A stretch of DNA of 14,138 nucleotides from Hyphomonadaceae bacterium UBA4763 (lineage in GTDB: Bacteria; Pseudomonadota; Alphaproteobacteria; Caulobacterales; Aquidulcibacteraceae), in the NCBI GenBank assembly GCA_002403455.1, contig DHHV01000144.1, positions 1 through 14,138 on the forward strand, written 5' to 3'. The notes beneath the pieces were generated by a model that searched no databases, was not told the origin of the DNA, and was given only the letters and a program-made list of their open reading frames with translations. Each line of letters begins with the position of its first letter. The stretch's first letter is position 1. The position numbers and the translations under genes are program-made. Below, piece by piece: positions 1 to 7,775 of the stretch.

Positions 1-104
1 TGATTGGGCCGCTCCACTAACTGCGCGTTTGACAAGTCGGAAAAAGCCGGTCGGCTGGCGTTGGACTGCGTCCCACCACTCTTGCGCGCGACCGATTATG
101 CAAC

Positions 105-130
105 AAAAAACCCAGGCCTCACGGCCTGGG
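105..130 (-). terminator. Intrinsic terminator of rpmF
   Basis: A perfect 8-bp stem (CCCAGGCC at 111-118, GGCCTGGG at 123-130) with a 4-nt loop is followed, in the minus-strand direction, by six T residues (complement of A105-110). This is a textbook rho-independent terminator, placed about 75 bp past the rpmF stop. No T-run follows it on the plus strand, so it should act only on minus-strand transcripts. Confidence 0.88.
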
Positions 131-206
131 CGCTCTGTTCAATTAAGAAATAATATCAGTCGGCTGACTTATGGCGTAACCTTAAGATCAGCCGCTAGAA
201 CCGAAA

Positions 207-389
207 CTATTCGTCCTGTGGTTTCAGGATTTGCTTGCCGCGATACATGCCGGTTTTCAGGTCAACATGGTGCGGACGGCGCAATTCACCCGATTCTTTG
301 TCCTCGACATAGGTCGCCATCGGCAGCGCGTCATGGGCGCGGCGCATGCCCCGGCGCGAGGGCGAGGTTTTTCGCTTGGGAACGGCCAT
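207..389 (-). CDS. rpmF: 50S ribosomal protein L32
   Basis: This encodes a 60-residue basic protein of the large ribosomal subunit. The start is set by the family N-terminus MAVPKRKTSPSRRGMRRAHD, which is highly conserved in bacterial L32; the frame stays open upstream but that extension has no family support. The rest (HHVDLKTGMYRGKQI) also fits alphaproteobacterial L32. The length is normal. The four-cysteine zinc motif found in some L32 paralogues is absent, so this is the zinc-independent form. The gene stands alone on the minus strand with its own intrinsic terminator about 75 bp downstream. I see no clear promoter in the GC-rich 390-540 stretch that separates it from the divergent oxidase gene. 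Confidence 0.95.
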   Translation of the reverse strand: MAVPKRKTSPSRRGMRRAHDALPMATYVEDKESGELRRPHHVDLKTGMYRGKQILKPQDE

Positions 390-541
390 CGGATCAGTCC
401 ACTCATTAAACGGTAACGCGCCGCGCAGGGGCCAAGACCGGCTGCGGGCGATGAAGCCGCGCCGTTTACACGAGCGCCCCCGCCGTGACAAGAAGCAACG
501 CGCGCAAAATGCGCGGGAGAGGAATGATTTTAAGCGGCCAC

Positions 542-1675
542 ATGACCGGAAGACCCTGGGACTTTGCCGTGATCGGCTGCGGCGTCATGGGCGCGGCGAC
601 TTTGTGGGCGCTCGCCAAACGCGGCGCAAAAGCTGTCGGATTGGATCAATTTTCTCCCCCACATGACCAGGGCAGCTCGCATGGACGCACGCGGCTCTTG
701 CGCGTTGCTTATGCCGAGGGCGAGGATTACACCCCGCTCGCGCGTGAAGCGATCGGGTTGTGGCGCGCGCTGGAAGCCGAGACCGGCGCGCCAATTTTTG
801 ACCAATCGGGTGTTATCTATGGCGGCGCGCCGGACAATGCCGAACTCGCCGCAATTGCGCGCGCCGCAGCGCGGTTTGACGTCGATTTGCGCGTTATCGG
901 GGCCGATTTTCGCGCCAAAATCGCCCCAGAATTTGCCTTACCGCCCGCTTTTTCGCTGTTATTGGACGCCGAAGGCGGCTTTTTGCGCGCCGAATTGGCG
1001 GTCAAATCGCTTCTAAGAGCCGCTCAAATGCGCGGCGCCGCGCTTAAAACCAATGCTAAAGTGACGCTTGTGGCGCGTGAAAACGACCATTGGCGCATCG
1101 AAGCGGCGCAAGAAACGCTGTTTGCGGGCGCGATCGTGCTCGCTTGCGGGCCTTACATTGCCGAAATCGCGCCCGACATGACGCGCTTTTTGCGGCTTCA
1201 GCGCCGCGTTTCGCATTGGCATGTGGCGCCGGACGGCAGTTTTGACCGCGAAAATGGCTTCTTGCCGTTCTGCTTTTCGCTCGACGGACATTGGCTTTAC
1301 GGCTTCCCGGCGCTCGGCGATGGGCAAATAAAGCTCGGGGATCATCATTTCGGGGCCGATTTTGCCGCCATGCCGGCGCTTGATCGGCGCGTAAGCGCCG
1401 ACGATTCGGTCACAACTGACGCCTTTGCCGCACATTTTTTGCCCCGTTTGGGGCCGAAAATCGCCTCCAGCGTCTGCGTTTACACCACCTCGCCGGACGA
1501 GCATTTCGTGATCGGAATGCTGCCTGAGCGGCAAAATGCGGTAATTTTGACAGGATTTTCCGGTCACGGCTTCAAATTCGCGCCAGCAATAGGCGAGATC
1601 GCCGCCAAAACGGCGATGTTGGGCACAGAAGAAGCGATCGCGCCGATCTGGCGACTGTCGCGATTATTTGGGTGA
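542..1675 (+). CDS. FAD-dependent N-methyl amino acid oxidase (monomeric sarcosine oxidase / N-methyl-tryptophan oxidase family)
   Basis: This is a 377-residue flavoenzyme of the DAO superfamily that probably demethylates a secondary N-methyl amino acid with O2, giving the amino acid, formaldehyde and H2O2. The N-terminus carries the dinucleotide-binding motif VIGCGVMGAA, followed by GSSHGRTRLLRVAY, typical of the monomeric sarcosine oxidase/SolA group. With this start, Cys312 in SSVCVYTTSPDEH aligns with the cysteine that binds FAD covalently in that group. Lys264 and His268 in IKLGDHHFG align with its oxygen-activating lysine and an active-site histidine. The C-terminal GFSGHGFKFAPAIGE is also conserved. 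The start is uncertain: in-frame ATGs lie at 509 and 524 and a GTG at 485, none with a well-spaced ribosome-binding site. I chose 542 because it matches the family length and N-terminus. Substrate (sarcosine, N-methyl-tryptophan or other) cannot be told from sequence. Its TGA directly abuts the stop codon of convergent pyrG. Confidence 0.88.
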   Translation: MTGRPWDFAVIGCGVMGAATLWALAKRGAKAVGLDQFSPPHDQGSSHGRTRLLRVAYAEGEDYTPLAREAIGLWRALEAETGAPIFDQSGVIYGGAPDNAELAAIARAAARFDVDLRVIGADFRAKIAPEFALPPAFSLLLDAEGGFLRAELAVKSLLRAAQMRGAALKTNAKVTLVARENDHWRIEAAQETLFAGAIVLACGPYIAEIAPDMTRFLRLQRRVSHWHVAPDGSFDRENGFLPFCFSLDGHWLYGFPALGDGQIKLGDHHFGADFAAMPALDRRVSADDSVTTDAFAAHFLPRLGPKIASSVCVYTTSPDEHFVIGMLPERQNAVILTGFSGHGFKFAPAIGEIAAKTAMLGTEEAIAPIWRLSRLFG

Positions 1676-3310
1676 TTACATCAACCGGCTATGTTCAAGC
1701 GCTGCGGCGATAAACGACCGAAATAACGGATGCGGATCAAAGGGTCGTGAGCGCAATTCCGGATGAAATTGCACCCCGACAAACCACGGATGATCGCGCC
1801 GTTCAACGATTTCCGGCAAGGATCCGTCTGGCGACATGCCTGAGAAATAAAGGCCAGAGCGTTCCAATATCTGGCGATAATTCGGGTTCACTTCAAAGCG
1901 GTGTCGATGACGTTCCGTGACGCGCGGCGCAGCGTAGATGTCGGCGACCCGGCTGTCGGGCCCGAGAACCGCGTCATAATTGCCGAGCCGCATCGTGCCG
2001 CCAAGGCCGGCGCCGGGCCGGCGCACCTCCAATTCATTGCCGCGCACCCATTCCAGCATGTCCGTAATGATCGGGGTTTCCGTCGGTCCAAACTCGGTCG
2101 AAGAGGCCCCGGCAAGTCCTGCCAAGTTCCTGGCCGCTTCGATCACCGCCATTTGCATGCCAAAGCAAATGCCGAAGAAAGGTACATTGCGCTTTCTGGC
2201 GAATTCAACGGCTTTTATCTTGCCTGCCGCGCCACGTTCACCAAAACCGCCCGGCACCAAAACGCCATGAACGCCATGCATGGCTTCAGTATTATTGGCG
2301 ATATTGTCGAACGCGTCGCTCTCGATCCAACGCAAATCGACCCTGACGCCATTGGCAAGGCCGCCATGCGCCAGCGCCTCGATCAGGCTCTTATAGGCGT
2401 CTTTCAATTGGGTGTATTTGCCGACAACACCGATTGTCACCTGACCATCAGGATTGCGCAAGCGTTGCGAAATATCGCGCCAACGCGACAGATTGGGCGG
2501 CGCTGGATTGTCAAATCCAAAATGCCGCAAGACTTCCAGATCAAGCCCCTCGCGATGGTAGTCGAGCGGCACTTCATAGATATGTTCGCTGTCGAGTGCT
2601 TGGATGACGCTGCTTTCGCGGACATTACAAAATAACGCGATCTTGCGGCGCTCTTCCTTGGGAATATCGCGGTCACACCGGCAAAGCAAAATGTCCGGTT
2701 GAATCCCGATCGAGCGCAATTCCTTGACCGAATGCTGCGTCGGCTTGGTTTTCATCTCGCCGGCGCTTTTGATAAAGGGCAGCAAGGTCAAGTGAATAAA
2801 CACCGCATGCCCATGCGGCAGATCATTGCCCAATTGCCGGATTGCCTCGAAAAACGGCAGACCTTCGATATCGCCGACCGTGCCGCCGATCTCGACCAGG
2901 CAAAAATCAACATCGTCATTGTCGGCGCGGACAAACGCTTTGATCGCGTCGGTGACATGCGGGATGACCTGCACCGTGCCGCCAAGGAAGTCACCGCGCC
3001 GCTCGCGCTCAATTATAGTCTGATAAATCCGCCCGGTAGTAATGTTGTCGGTCTTGCGGGCCGGAACGCCGGTAAAACGCTCATAATGACCAAGATCAAG
3101 GTCGGTTTCGGCGCCGTCTTCGGTCACGAAGACTTCGCCATGCTGATAAGGCGACATCGTGCCCGGATCTACATTGAGATAAGGGTCAAGTTTTCTTAAC
3201 CGAACGCCAAAGCCGCGCGCCTGCAACAGCGCGCCAAGCGCGGCCGACGCCAGCCCTTTGCCCAGCGAGGACACCACGCCGCCAGTGATGAAGACATATC
3301 TGGTGGCCAT
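1676..3310 (-). CDS. pyrG: CTP synthase (glutamine hydrolysing)
   Basis: This is a full-length 544-residue CTP synthase, which makes CTP from UTP, ATP and glutamine in the cytoplasm. The N-terminal synthetase domain opens with RYVFITGGVVSSLGKG, containing the ATP loop, and continues with LRKLDPYLNVDPGTMSPYQH and KTKPTQHSVKELRSIGIQPD. The C-terminal class I glutamine amidotransferase domain has its nucleophile Cys382 in FFGICFGMQMA and the His516/Glu518 pair in VGVQFHPELRS, giving a complete catalytic triad. The start at MATRYVF matches the family; an in-frame ATG 13 codons upstream lies inside a strong hairpin and is unlikely. The gene follows secG on the same strand after 98 bp, a common alphaproteobacterial order. 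The eno gene often seen downstream is absent; the convergent oxidase gene sits there instead. Confidence 0.97.
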   Translation of the reverse strand: MATRYVFITGGVVSSLGKGLASAALGALLQARGFGVRLRKLDPYLNVDPGTMSPYQHGEVFVTEDGAETDLDLGHYERFTGVPARKTDNITTGRIYQTIIERERRGDFLGGTVQVIPHVTDAIKAFVRADNDDVDFCLVEIGGTVGDIEGLPFFEAIRQLGNDLPHGHAVFIHLTLLPFIKSAGEMKTKPTQHSVKELRSIGIQPDILLCRCDRDIPKEERRKIALFCNVRESSVIQALDSEHIYEVPLDYHREGLDLEVLRHFGFDNPAPPNLSRWRDISQRLRNPDGQVTIGVVGKYTQLKDAYKSLIEALAHGGLANGVRVDLRWIESDAFDNIANNTEAMHGVHGVLVPGGFGERGAAGKIKAVEFARKRNVPFFGICFGMQMAVIEAARNLAGLAGASSTEFGPTETPIITDMLEWVRGNELEVRRPGAGLGGTMRLGNYDAVLGPDSRVADIYAAPRVTERHRHRFEVNPNYRQILERSGLYFSGMSPDGSLPEIVERRDHPWFVGVQFHPELRSRPFDPHPLFRSFIAAALEHSRLM

Positions 3311-3328
3311 CGACGCGCCTGTTTTGCC

Positions 3329-3359
3329 AAAAAACCCGCGCCGCTTCATGCGCGGCGCG
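3329..3359 (-). terminator. Terminator-shaped hairpin between secG and pyrG (terminator or pyrG attenuator)
   Basis: In the minus direction an 8-bp all-GC stem (3359-3352 with 3344-3337, 7-nt loop) is followed by GG and six T residues (complement of A3329-3334). It has every mark of an intrinsic terminator. It ends only about 19 bp before the pyrG start, so it either ends secG transcripts or lies in the pyrG 5' leader as an attenuator. Only 18 bp lie between the hairpin and pyrG, too few for a separate promoter, so pyrG must be transcribed through it. A weak -10-like TAATAC lies at 3379-3374, upstream of the hairpin. Confidence 0.75.
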
Positions 3360-3408
3360 CTCGTTCATCGCAAGTATTAATCGATTCGGAAGGGTAGTCG
3401 GCGCCTTG

Positions 3409-3906
3409 TTAGCCGGGCGGCGGCTCGATTGCGGCCGGCGCCGGGTCGGCCGGCGTTTGCAAGCTCGGTGCCGGGATTACCGGGGCGGCGACCGGATTTT
3501 CCGCTGCGGGCGGCGAGGTTTCCGGCACAGGCGCAAGCTCCGCTGGCGGCGTAATTCCCAATTCGGGCGCCGCTCCAGGGGCCGGAATCGTTAAACTGGG
3601 TGCGGGCGCGGTTCCACTGGCGGCAGCTGGCGCAGGGGTCCCGCCGCGCGAAAACAACCCATCGTCATCGGCCTGCCGCGTCGCCAAAAACGTCAACAGA
3701 AAGCTGGTCGCGAAGAACGCGCCGCCGAGCCACATCGTCGCCCGACCGAGCGCGTGCGTCGCGCCGCGACCCGATAACAAATTCCCGCCGGCGCCGCCGC
3801 CAATGCCCAGCGCGCCGCCTTCGGAGCGCTGGACCAACACGACTCCAATCAAAAACACGCACAAGATCCCGTGCAGGACCAAGAATACAACATTCCACAT
3901 CGACAT
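3409..3906 (-). CDS. secG: Protein translocase subunit SecG with extended C-terminal tail
   Basis: This is the small SecYEG subunit that aids preprotein translocation across the inner membrane. It has 165 residues. The first membrane segment is about residues 4-25 (NVVFLVLHGILCVFLIGVVL). It is followed by the SecG signature VQRSEGGALGIGGGAGG, a cytoplasmic loop and a second membrane segment at about 57-76. From about residue 85 on, the protein is a low-complexity Pro/Ala tail, longer than the E. coli protein (about 110 residues in all); such tails are common in alphaproteobacterial SecG. The start at 3906 was chosen because an AGG-like ribosome-binding sequence lies just upstream and the first helix begins immediately after; an ATG at 3900 is the alternative. 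It is the first gene of the secG-pyrG pair. Confidence 0.92.
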   Translation of the reverse strand: MSMWNVVFLVLHGILCVFLIGVVLVQRSEGGALGIGGGAGGNLLSGRGATHALGRATMWLGGAFFATSFLLTFLATRQADDDGLFSRGGTPAPAAASGTAPAPSLTIPAPGAAPELGITPPAELAPVPETSPPAAENPVAAPVIPAPSLQTPADPAPAAIEPPPG

Positions 3907-4055
3907 AAGCCTAGATAATCGGGCAAAGCGCAGCCGATAACCGACGCGCCAATCAGCGCCAAGCCCTAATTTGGACATCAACCATAGCACGCGCAATGGC
4001 TGGCGGCATCGCGCGGTGTTTTGGCAACTTCAGCAGGGCGAAAAGGGCTTGTCGC

Positions 4056-4073
4056 TTGGGGGTTTTTCCCCAA
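4056..4073. repeat. Short inverted repeat in the secG / DUF898 divergent intergenic region
   Basis: TTGGGG and CCCCAA form perfect 6-bp arms around a 6-nt T-rich spacer (GTTTTT). It lies in the non-coding gap (3907-4133) between two divergent genes. It could be an operator or a leader hairpin; the short T-run is in the loop rather than after the stem, so it is not a terminator. Apart from this repeat I see no convincing promoter in the gap. Confidence 0.4.
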
Positions 4074-4133
4074 TGATGGCGTATGAGCGCTAGCCGCGTG
4101 GGGCCGCGTTCTTCTTATACTGCGGGGGCGTTG

Positions 4134-5264
4134 ATGGACATGCAAGCGACGAGCGGCGAGAGCCGCTCTGTGGAGATCGCATACACCCAAAATCCGTGGA
4201 GTTTGGCTCCCTTATCTTTGCTGAATTGGGGTCTGACAATTGTAACGCTGACGCTCTACCGCTTTTGGGCGAAGACCGAGGTGCGCAAACGAATTTGGGC
4301 GGCGGTCGAGATTGACGGCGAGGCGCTTAGTTATTTGGGCAAGGGCAGTGAAAAGCTGCTGGGTTTTATCATTGCGATGGTCGGCCTTTTGCCGATATTT
4401 GGACTGATTTACGGCGCGCAATTGTTTTTGCCGCCGCTGATTGCCGTCGGTATTATTTTGCCCACATACCTGGTTTTCTTCTGGCTTGTTTATTTTGGGC
4501 AATTTGCCGCTTTGCGTTATCAATTGACGAGGACCTTGTGGCGGGGCGTGCGCTTTGGCCAAAGCGGCAAAGCGACCGGCTTTGCCTGGGTCAGCATGGG
4601 CTATTTCTTTTCAAACTTGGTCTGTATGCTATGGCTGACGCCGCTAATGGACATGGCGATGGCGCGTCGGCTCTATGGAAAGATCACGCTGGGCGATCGC
4701 GCCATGACTTGGCGCGCCGGGGACGGGCAGTCAGAGACAGCAGGACTTTACCCGCGTTTTGCGCTGGCATGGTTCAGCGGCGTCGGAATTTACATTGGTG
4801 GGATTGTGTTGATGGTGGTTGTCATTGGAGTATTGATGGCCTCGGGTAATTTTCCCGAACAGGGCGCGCAGCCAGATTTGGTAACTTCTGTTATTATCGG
4901 CATCGGGATCTATGGGTTTGCTTTCCTGCTCGTCTTTGCCGTCTTATTGGCCGTGTTGAACTATTCCTTGGCGGTCGTGCGCCGCAGCGCGCAAATGTTG
5001 CAATTAGATGGGTTGCGCTTTGATTTTGTGGCGCGGTTTTGGCCGACGATGGGTTTGCTCGTGACCAATGGTCTCATTCTCCTGTTTTCGTTGGGAAGTC
5101 TCAGCGCAGTGACCGAGGCGCGCATGATGCAATTTTTGGTGCGCCATTTGACAGTTCACGGCGCCTATGAGCCGGGCGCCTTCTTCCGGGGTACCCAATC
5201 CGTGCCGCAATCCGGCGAGGGGCTGGCGGATGCGTTCGACATCGGCGCTGGCGTCTTCAATTAA
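4134..5264 (+). CDS. DUF898 / YjgN-family polytopic inner-membrane protein
   Basis: This is a 376-residue integral membrane protein of unknown biochemical function. About seven to eight hydrophobic segments are visible, including LLGFIIAMVGLLPIFGLIYG, IAVGIILPTYLVFFWLVYF, YIGGIVLMVVVIGVLM and GFAFLLVFAVLLAVLNYSLAVV. Two family hallmarks are present: LTLYRFWAKTEVRKRIW near the N-terminus, and RTLWRGVRFGQSGKATGFAW in the middle. The ATG at 4134 is preferred: it has a GGGGG-containing stretch 5-6 nt upstream and puts about 14 residues before the domain. An in-frame ATG at 4083 would add 17 residues without family support. Only 18 bp separate it from the M48 protease gene downstream, so the two are probably co-transcribed. 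The family name is firm; a role as transporter or envelope-stress protein would be a guess. Confidence 0.85.
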   Translation: MDMQATSGESRSVEIAYTQNPWSLAPLSLLNWGLTIVTLTLYRFWAKTEVRKRIWAAVEIDGEALSYLGKGSEKLLGFIIAMVGLLPIFGLIYGAQLFLPPLIAVGIILPTYLVFFWLVYFGQFAALRYQLTRTLWRGVRFGQSGKATGFAWVSMGYFFSNLVCMLWLTPLMDMAMARRLYGKITLGDRAMTWRAGDGQSETAGLYPRFALAWFSGVGIYIGGIVLMVVVIGVLMASGNFPEQGAQPDLVTSVIIGIGIYGFAFLLVFAVLLAVLNYSLAVVRRSAQMLQLDGLRFDFVARFWPTMGLLVTNGLILLFSLGSLSAVTEARMMQFLVRHLTVHGAYEPGAFFRGTQSVPQSGEGLADAFDIGAGVFN

Positions 5265-5282
5265 TAGCGGCCGGAGGCGGAC

Positions 5283-6551
5283 ATGATCACGGCGCGCTTC
5301 TTTGACGGGCAAAGCGCAGAGGCCCAAATTGTAACCCTGCAAATTGAGGGCGATCTCTTACGGATTGCCGCGGCTGATCGCGTTTGGGAATGGCCGATTG
5401 GACGGGTGTCAGCCGAACCGGGCGGCAATGGCGGCGCGCGGCTCAGTTATGGGGCGGCGGGCGATGCGCGGCTGGTCCTTGACCCAGAAGCCGCGGCGGC
5501 GCTGCGGCTGCGCGCGCCCGGCGTTTTCGATCCCAGCCGGCGCCAGGGAGCGCAACTGGGGCTGGCGCTTGGCCTGATCGCCATCGCCGGCGCGCTGGTG
5601 CTCGGATTTGTTTTCGGCTTGCCGCGCTTGGCCGCCCCGATCGCGCGCGCAACGCCACCGACGATCGAAGCGCGGATCGGCGATACCGCGCGCGGGCAAT
5701 TGAGTTTGCTGGGCTTTAAGCCCTGCCTCGACCCGGCCGGGATCGAAGCGCAGGCCGCCCTGCAGCGGCTCGCCGATGAGATCGCGACGATCGCCCGATC
5801 GCCTTTCCCAATCCGGGTTGAATTCGTCGATGCGAGCCTGCCCAACGCCTTTGCCCTGCCGGGCGGCACTGTCGTCGTCACCAATGGCTTGCTGAGCATC
5901 GCCAAGACGCCGGAGGAAATCGCGGCGGTTCTGGGTCATGAGATCGCCCATGTGACGCGCCGACACAGCATGGTGAACGTGATCCGGGCGATCGGCGCGC
6001 AATTTGTGCTGATGTCGGTGACGGGGGTGTCGGGCGGCGGCGGCGGCGATATTGTCGGCATCGCGGCGGGATTGGCGGGCAACGCCCATTCGCGCGCGGC
6101 CGAAGCCGAGGCCGATCGGCTGTCGATCGCTTATCTGCATGAAGCGGGCTATGACCCGGCGGGATTAGGGCGGTTTTTCGAGCGGCTATCGGCCGGCCGA
6201 ACAGCCTTGGCGGCGCAAGACGCCGAAGCGGGCGAGGCCGAAACGACAGACGCCGAAACGGTTGTCGAGGCAAAGCCCACCCGCAGCAATGTGCGCAAGG
6301 CGCTGGAATTATGGTCCTCGCATCCCTTGCACGACGCGCGCGTCGACAACGCGACGAGCCAGATCGCCCAATTACCCGGGCGCGGCTATCAACCGGCTTT
6401 TTCGGAGGCCGAATGGACGGCGATGAACGCGGCCTGCCCGCCGAGCGTCGACGAAAACGCGATTTTGCGGCGCTTGCGCCGGGCGTTTGGCGATAAAACC
6501 ACCGACAAGGATCTGCCGCCGCCAGCGGCGCCCGCCCCCCCGGCGCAATAG
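5283..6551 (+). CDS. Membrane-anchored M48-family zinc metallopeptidase
   Basis: This encodes a 422-residue protease. Residues 1-90 form a soluble N-terminal domain with no signal peptide, residues 91-113 form one membrane helix, and the rest is the M48 peptidase domain, probably periplasmic. The zinc site is intact: HEIAH at 219-223 supplies two histidines and the catalytic glutamate, and Glu274 in SRAAEAEADRLS is the expected third ligand. The upstream NAFALPGGTVVVTNGLL and downstream SSHPLHDARV are also typical of M48. An acidic, Glu/Ala/Thr-rich insert at about 308-330 looks like a flexible loop. Cys148 and Cys385 might pair if the domain is periplasmic. The start is supported by the GGAGG just upstream. 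A GC hairpin spans the stop codon (6541-6557). M48 relatives degrade misfolded membrane or periplasmic proteins (HtpX, BepA), which suggests but does not prove a quality-control role with the adjacent DUF898 protein. Confidence 0.9.
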   Translation: MITARFFDGQSAEAQIVTLQIEGDLLRIAAADRVWEWPIGRVSAEPGGNGGARLSYGAAGDARLVLDPEAAAALRLRAPGVFDPSRRQGAQLGLALGLIAIAGALVLGFVFGLPRLAAPIARATPPTIEARIGDTARGQLSLLGFKPCLDPAGIEAQAALQRLADEIATIARSPFPIRVEFVDASLPNAFALPGGTVVVTNGLLSIAKTPEEIAAVLGHEIAHVTRRHSMVNVIRAIGAQFVLMSVTGVSGGGGGDIVGIAAGLAGNAHSRAAEAEADRLSIAYLHEAGYDPAGLGRFFERLSAGRTALAAQDAEAGEAETTDAETVVEAKPTRSNVRKALELWSSHPLHDARVDNATSQIAQLPGRGYQPAFSEAEWTAMNAACPPSVDENAILRRLRRAFGDKTTDKDLPPPAAPAPPAQ

Positions 6552-6732
6552 GCGCCGCCGAGTCCTCAACGGCCTGTTAAGGCTAATCTGCTATACGTCT
6601 TATTTGTGGAGACGACGCCGGATCGCGGCAGCCCGCGGGCTGTGCGATTGCGCGTTGTCGCCGCCAACACGCCGATTTGGGATCAAGCCGCTGCACGGCT
6701 GATCCGCCAAGCGGCATCGGGGCGCCTGTCAG

Positions 6733-7605
6733 ATGTTTCAGATTATCGGCATCGTTGTTGTGTTCATCATGGTGTTCGGCGGCTTCGCGCTCGCCGGCGG
6801 CAATTTCGAGACCATTATCGCGGCCGCGCCAATTGAGTTGATGATCATCGGCGGGTCAGCGGTCGGCGCGTTTTTGATCGGCAATTCGGCCGCGACGGTG
6901 ATGCAGACGCTCGGCGACTTTGGCAAAATCGTCTCTGGCCCGAAATGGAACAAAAAAGATTATGGCGATCTGCTGGCGCTACTTTATGTGCTGACGAAGA
7001 CCATGAAAGCCAAAGGCGTCGTCGCGATCGAGGCGCATATTGAAAAACCGAAAGAAAGCAAAATATTTCAGCAATATCCGAAGATCATGAAAGATCATTT
7101 CGCGGTGGATTTCATTTGCGACACGATTCGGATGATGACGATGAACCTCGACGACCCGCATCAGGTCGAGGACGCGATGGAAAAGCAATTGGAAAAGCAC
7201 CATCACGAAGCCGCCAAACCGGCGCATGCGCTGCAAAGCATGGCCGATGGCTTTCCGGCTTTGGGGATCGTCGCGGCGGTGCTGGGCATCATCAAGACGA
7301 TGGGCGCGATCTCCGAGCCGCCGGAATATCTCGGCAAGCTGATCGGCTCGGCGCTGGTCGGCACATTTTTGGGCGTGTTCATCGCCTATGGCTTTGTTGG
7401 GCCGATGGCGACGCGCCTGAACGCGATTTATGAGGAAGACCACAATTTCTATATGATCATCAAAGCGGTGCTTGTCGCCCATTTGCACGGCAACGCCGCG
7501 CAGATCTCGGTCGAAATCGGCCGCGGCGCCGTGCCGACCAAAGCGCAGCCAAGCTTTGCCAAGCTGGAAGAAGCGCTGCAGGCGCTGCCTGCTGATTTGG
7601 TGTGA
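6733..7605 (+). CDS. motA: Flagellar motor stator protein MotA
   Basis: This is a 290-residue inner-membrane stator subunit that, with MotB, couples ion flow to flagellar rotation. Four membrane segments are visible: about residues 3-21, 34-53, 172-192 and 203-223. The large cytoplasmic loop carries IEKPKESKIFQQYPKIM. Key positions align with E. coli MotA: Glu100 with E98, Pro175 (GFPALGIVAAVLG) with P173, and Pro224 (YGFVGPMAT) with P222. The torque-loop position R90 is a lysine here (Lys92), a conservative change. Length is normal. A GGGGCG lies about 8 nt before the ATG. The 181-bp gap upstream holds no other gene I can support. No motB follows, as is usual in several alphaproteobacteria such as Caulobacter where the two genes are unlinked. 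The last Val codon and stop are part of a sequence repeated at 8782. Confidence 0.96.
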   Translation: MFQIIGIVVVFIMVFGGFALAGGNFETIIAAAPIELMIIGGSAVGAFLIGNSAATVMQTLGDFGKIVSGPKWNKKDYGDLLALLYVLTKTMKAKGVVAIEAHIEKPKESKIFQQYPKIMKDHFAVDFICDTIRMMTMNLDDPHQVEDAMEKQLEKHHHEAAKPAHALQSMADGFPALGIVAAVLGIIKTMGAISEPPEYLGKLIGSALVGTFLGVFIAYGFVGPMATRLNAIYEEDHNFYMIIKAVLVAHLHGNAAQISVEIGRGAVPTKAQPSFAKLEEALQALPADLV

Positions 7606-7775
7606 GCCGCGCGGTAGCGTTGATCAGGACGACTTTTCCGGCGGCGTAACGAACTCTACCTGATAGCCGCGGTCGCGAAACTGGTCGAGAATGCCGTCCT
7701 TCTCCAGAACGCGGTCGACGCCCATCGCCACAAAACCGGTTTTGTGTTTGGCCGCCGCCCAAAACAGCGTGTCTT
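7600..7775. repeat. Tandem-duplication repeat, copy 1 (motA end plus 3' end of paralogue A)
   Basis: This 176-bp stretch matches 8782-8957 at all but four positions (7619, 7623, 7710, 7762 by direct comparison). It begins with the final GTG codon and TGA stop of motA, crosses the 18-bp intergenic gap and covers the last 50 or so codons of the minus-strand TraB/GumN-like gene. Similarity falls sharply beyond 7775. Confidence 0.9.

Noticed and set aside
29..409. A plus-strand open frame over the rpmF terminator and rpmF
   Set aside because: It crosses a clear intrinsic terminator and runs antisense to rpmF. Its start is TTG and its product is Arg-rich with no recognisable features.
1901..2635. 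A 244-codon plus-strand open frame inside pyrG
   Set aside because: It lies wholly opposite the CTP synthase coding region, has no domain or ribosome-binding site I can see, and has the composition of a shadow frame.
5409..6140. A 243-codon minus-strand open frame inside the M48 protease gene
   Set aside because: It is antisense to a gene with an intact HExxH site and family motifs. The translated product is low-complexity Arg/Gln/Ala-rich sequence.
6541..6557. A 6-bp GC hairpin spanning the stop codon of the M48 protease gene
   Set aside because: No T-run follows on either strand, so it cannot be called an intrinsic terminator. Short GC hairpins are common by chance in this composition.
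6606..6836. A small GTG-started frame in the gap before motA
   Set aside because: It overlaps the motA start by about 100 bp in another frame, and its product is Arg-rich with no recognised similarity.
7606..7623. A terminator between convergent motA and paralogue A
   Set aside because: The gap is only 18 bp, with a CCGCGCGG palindrome but no T-run. No terminator can be supported.
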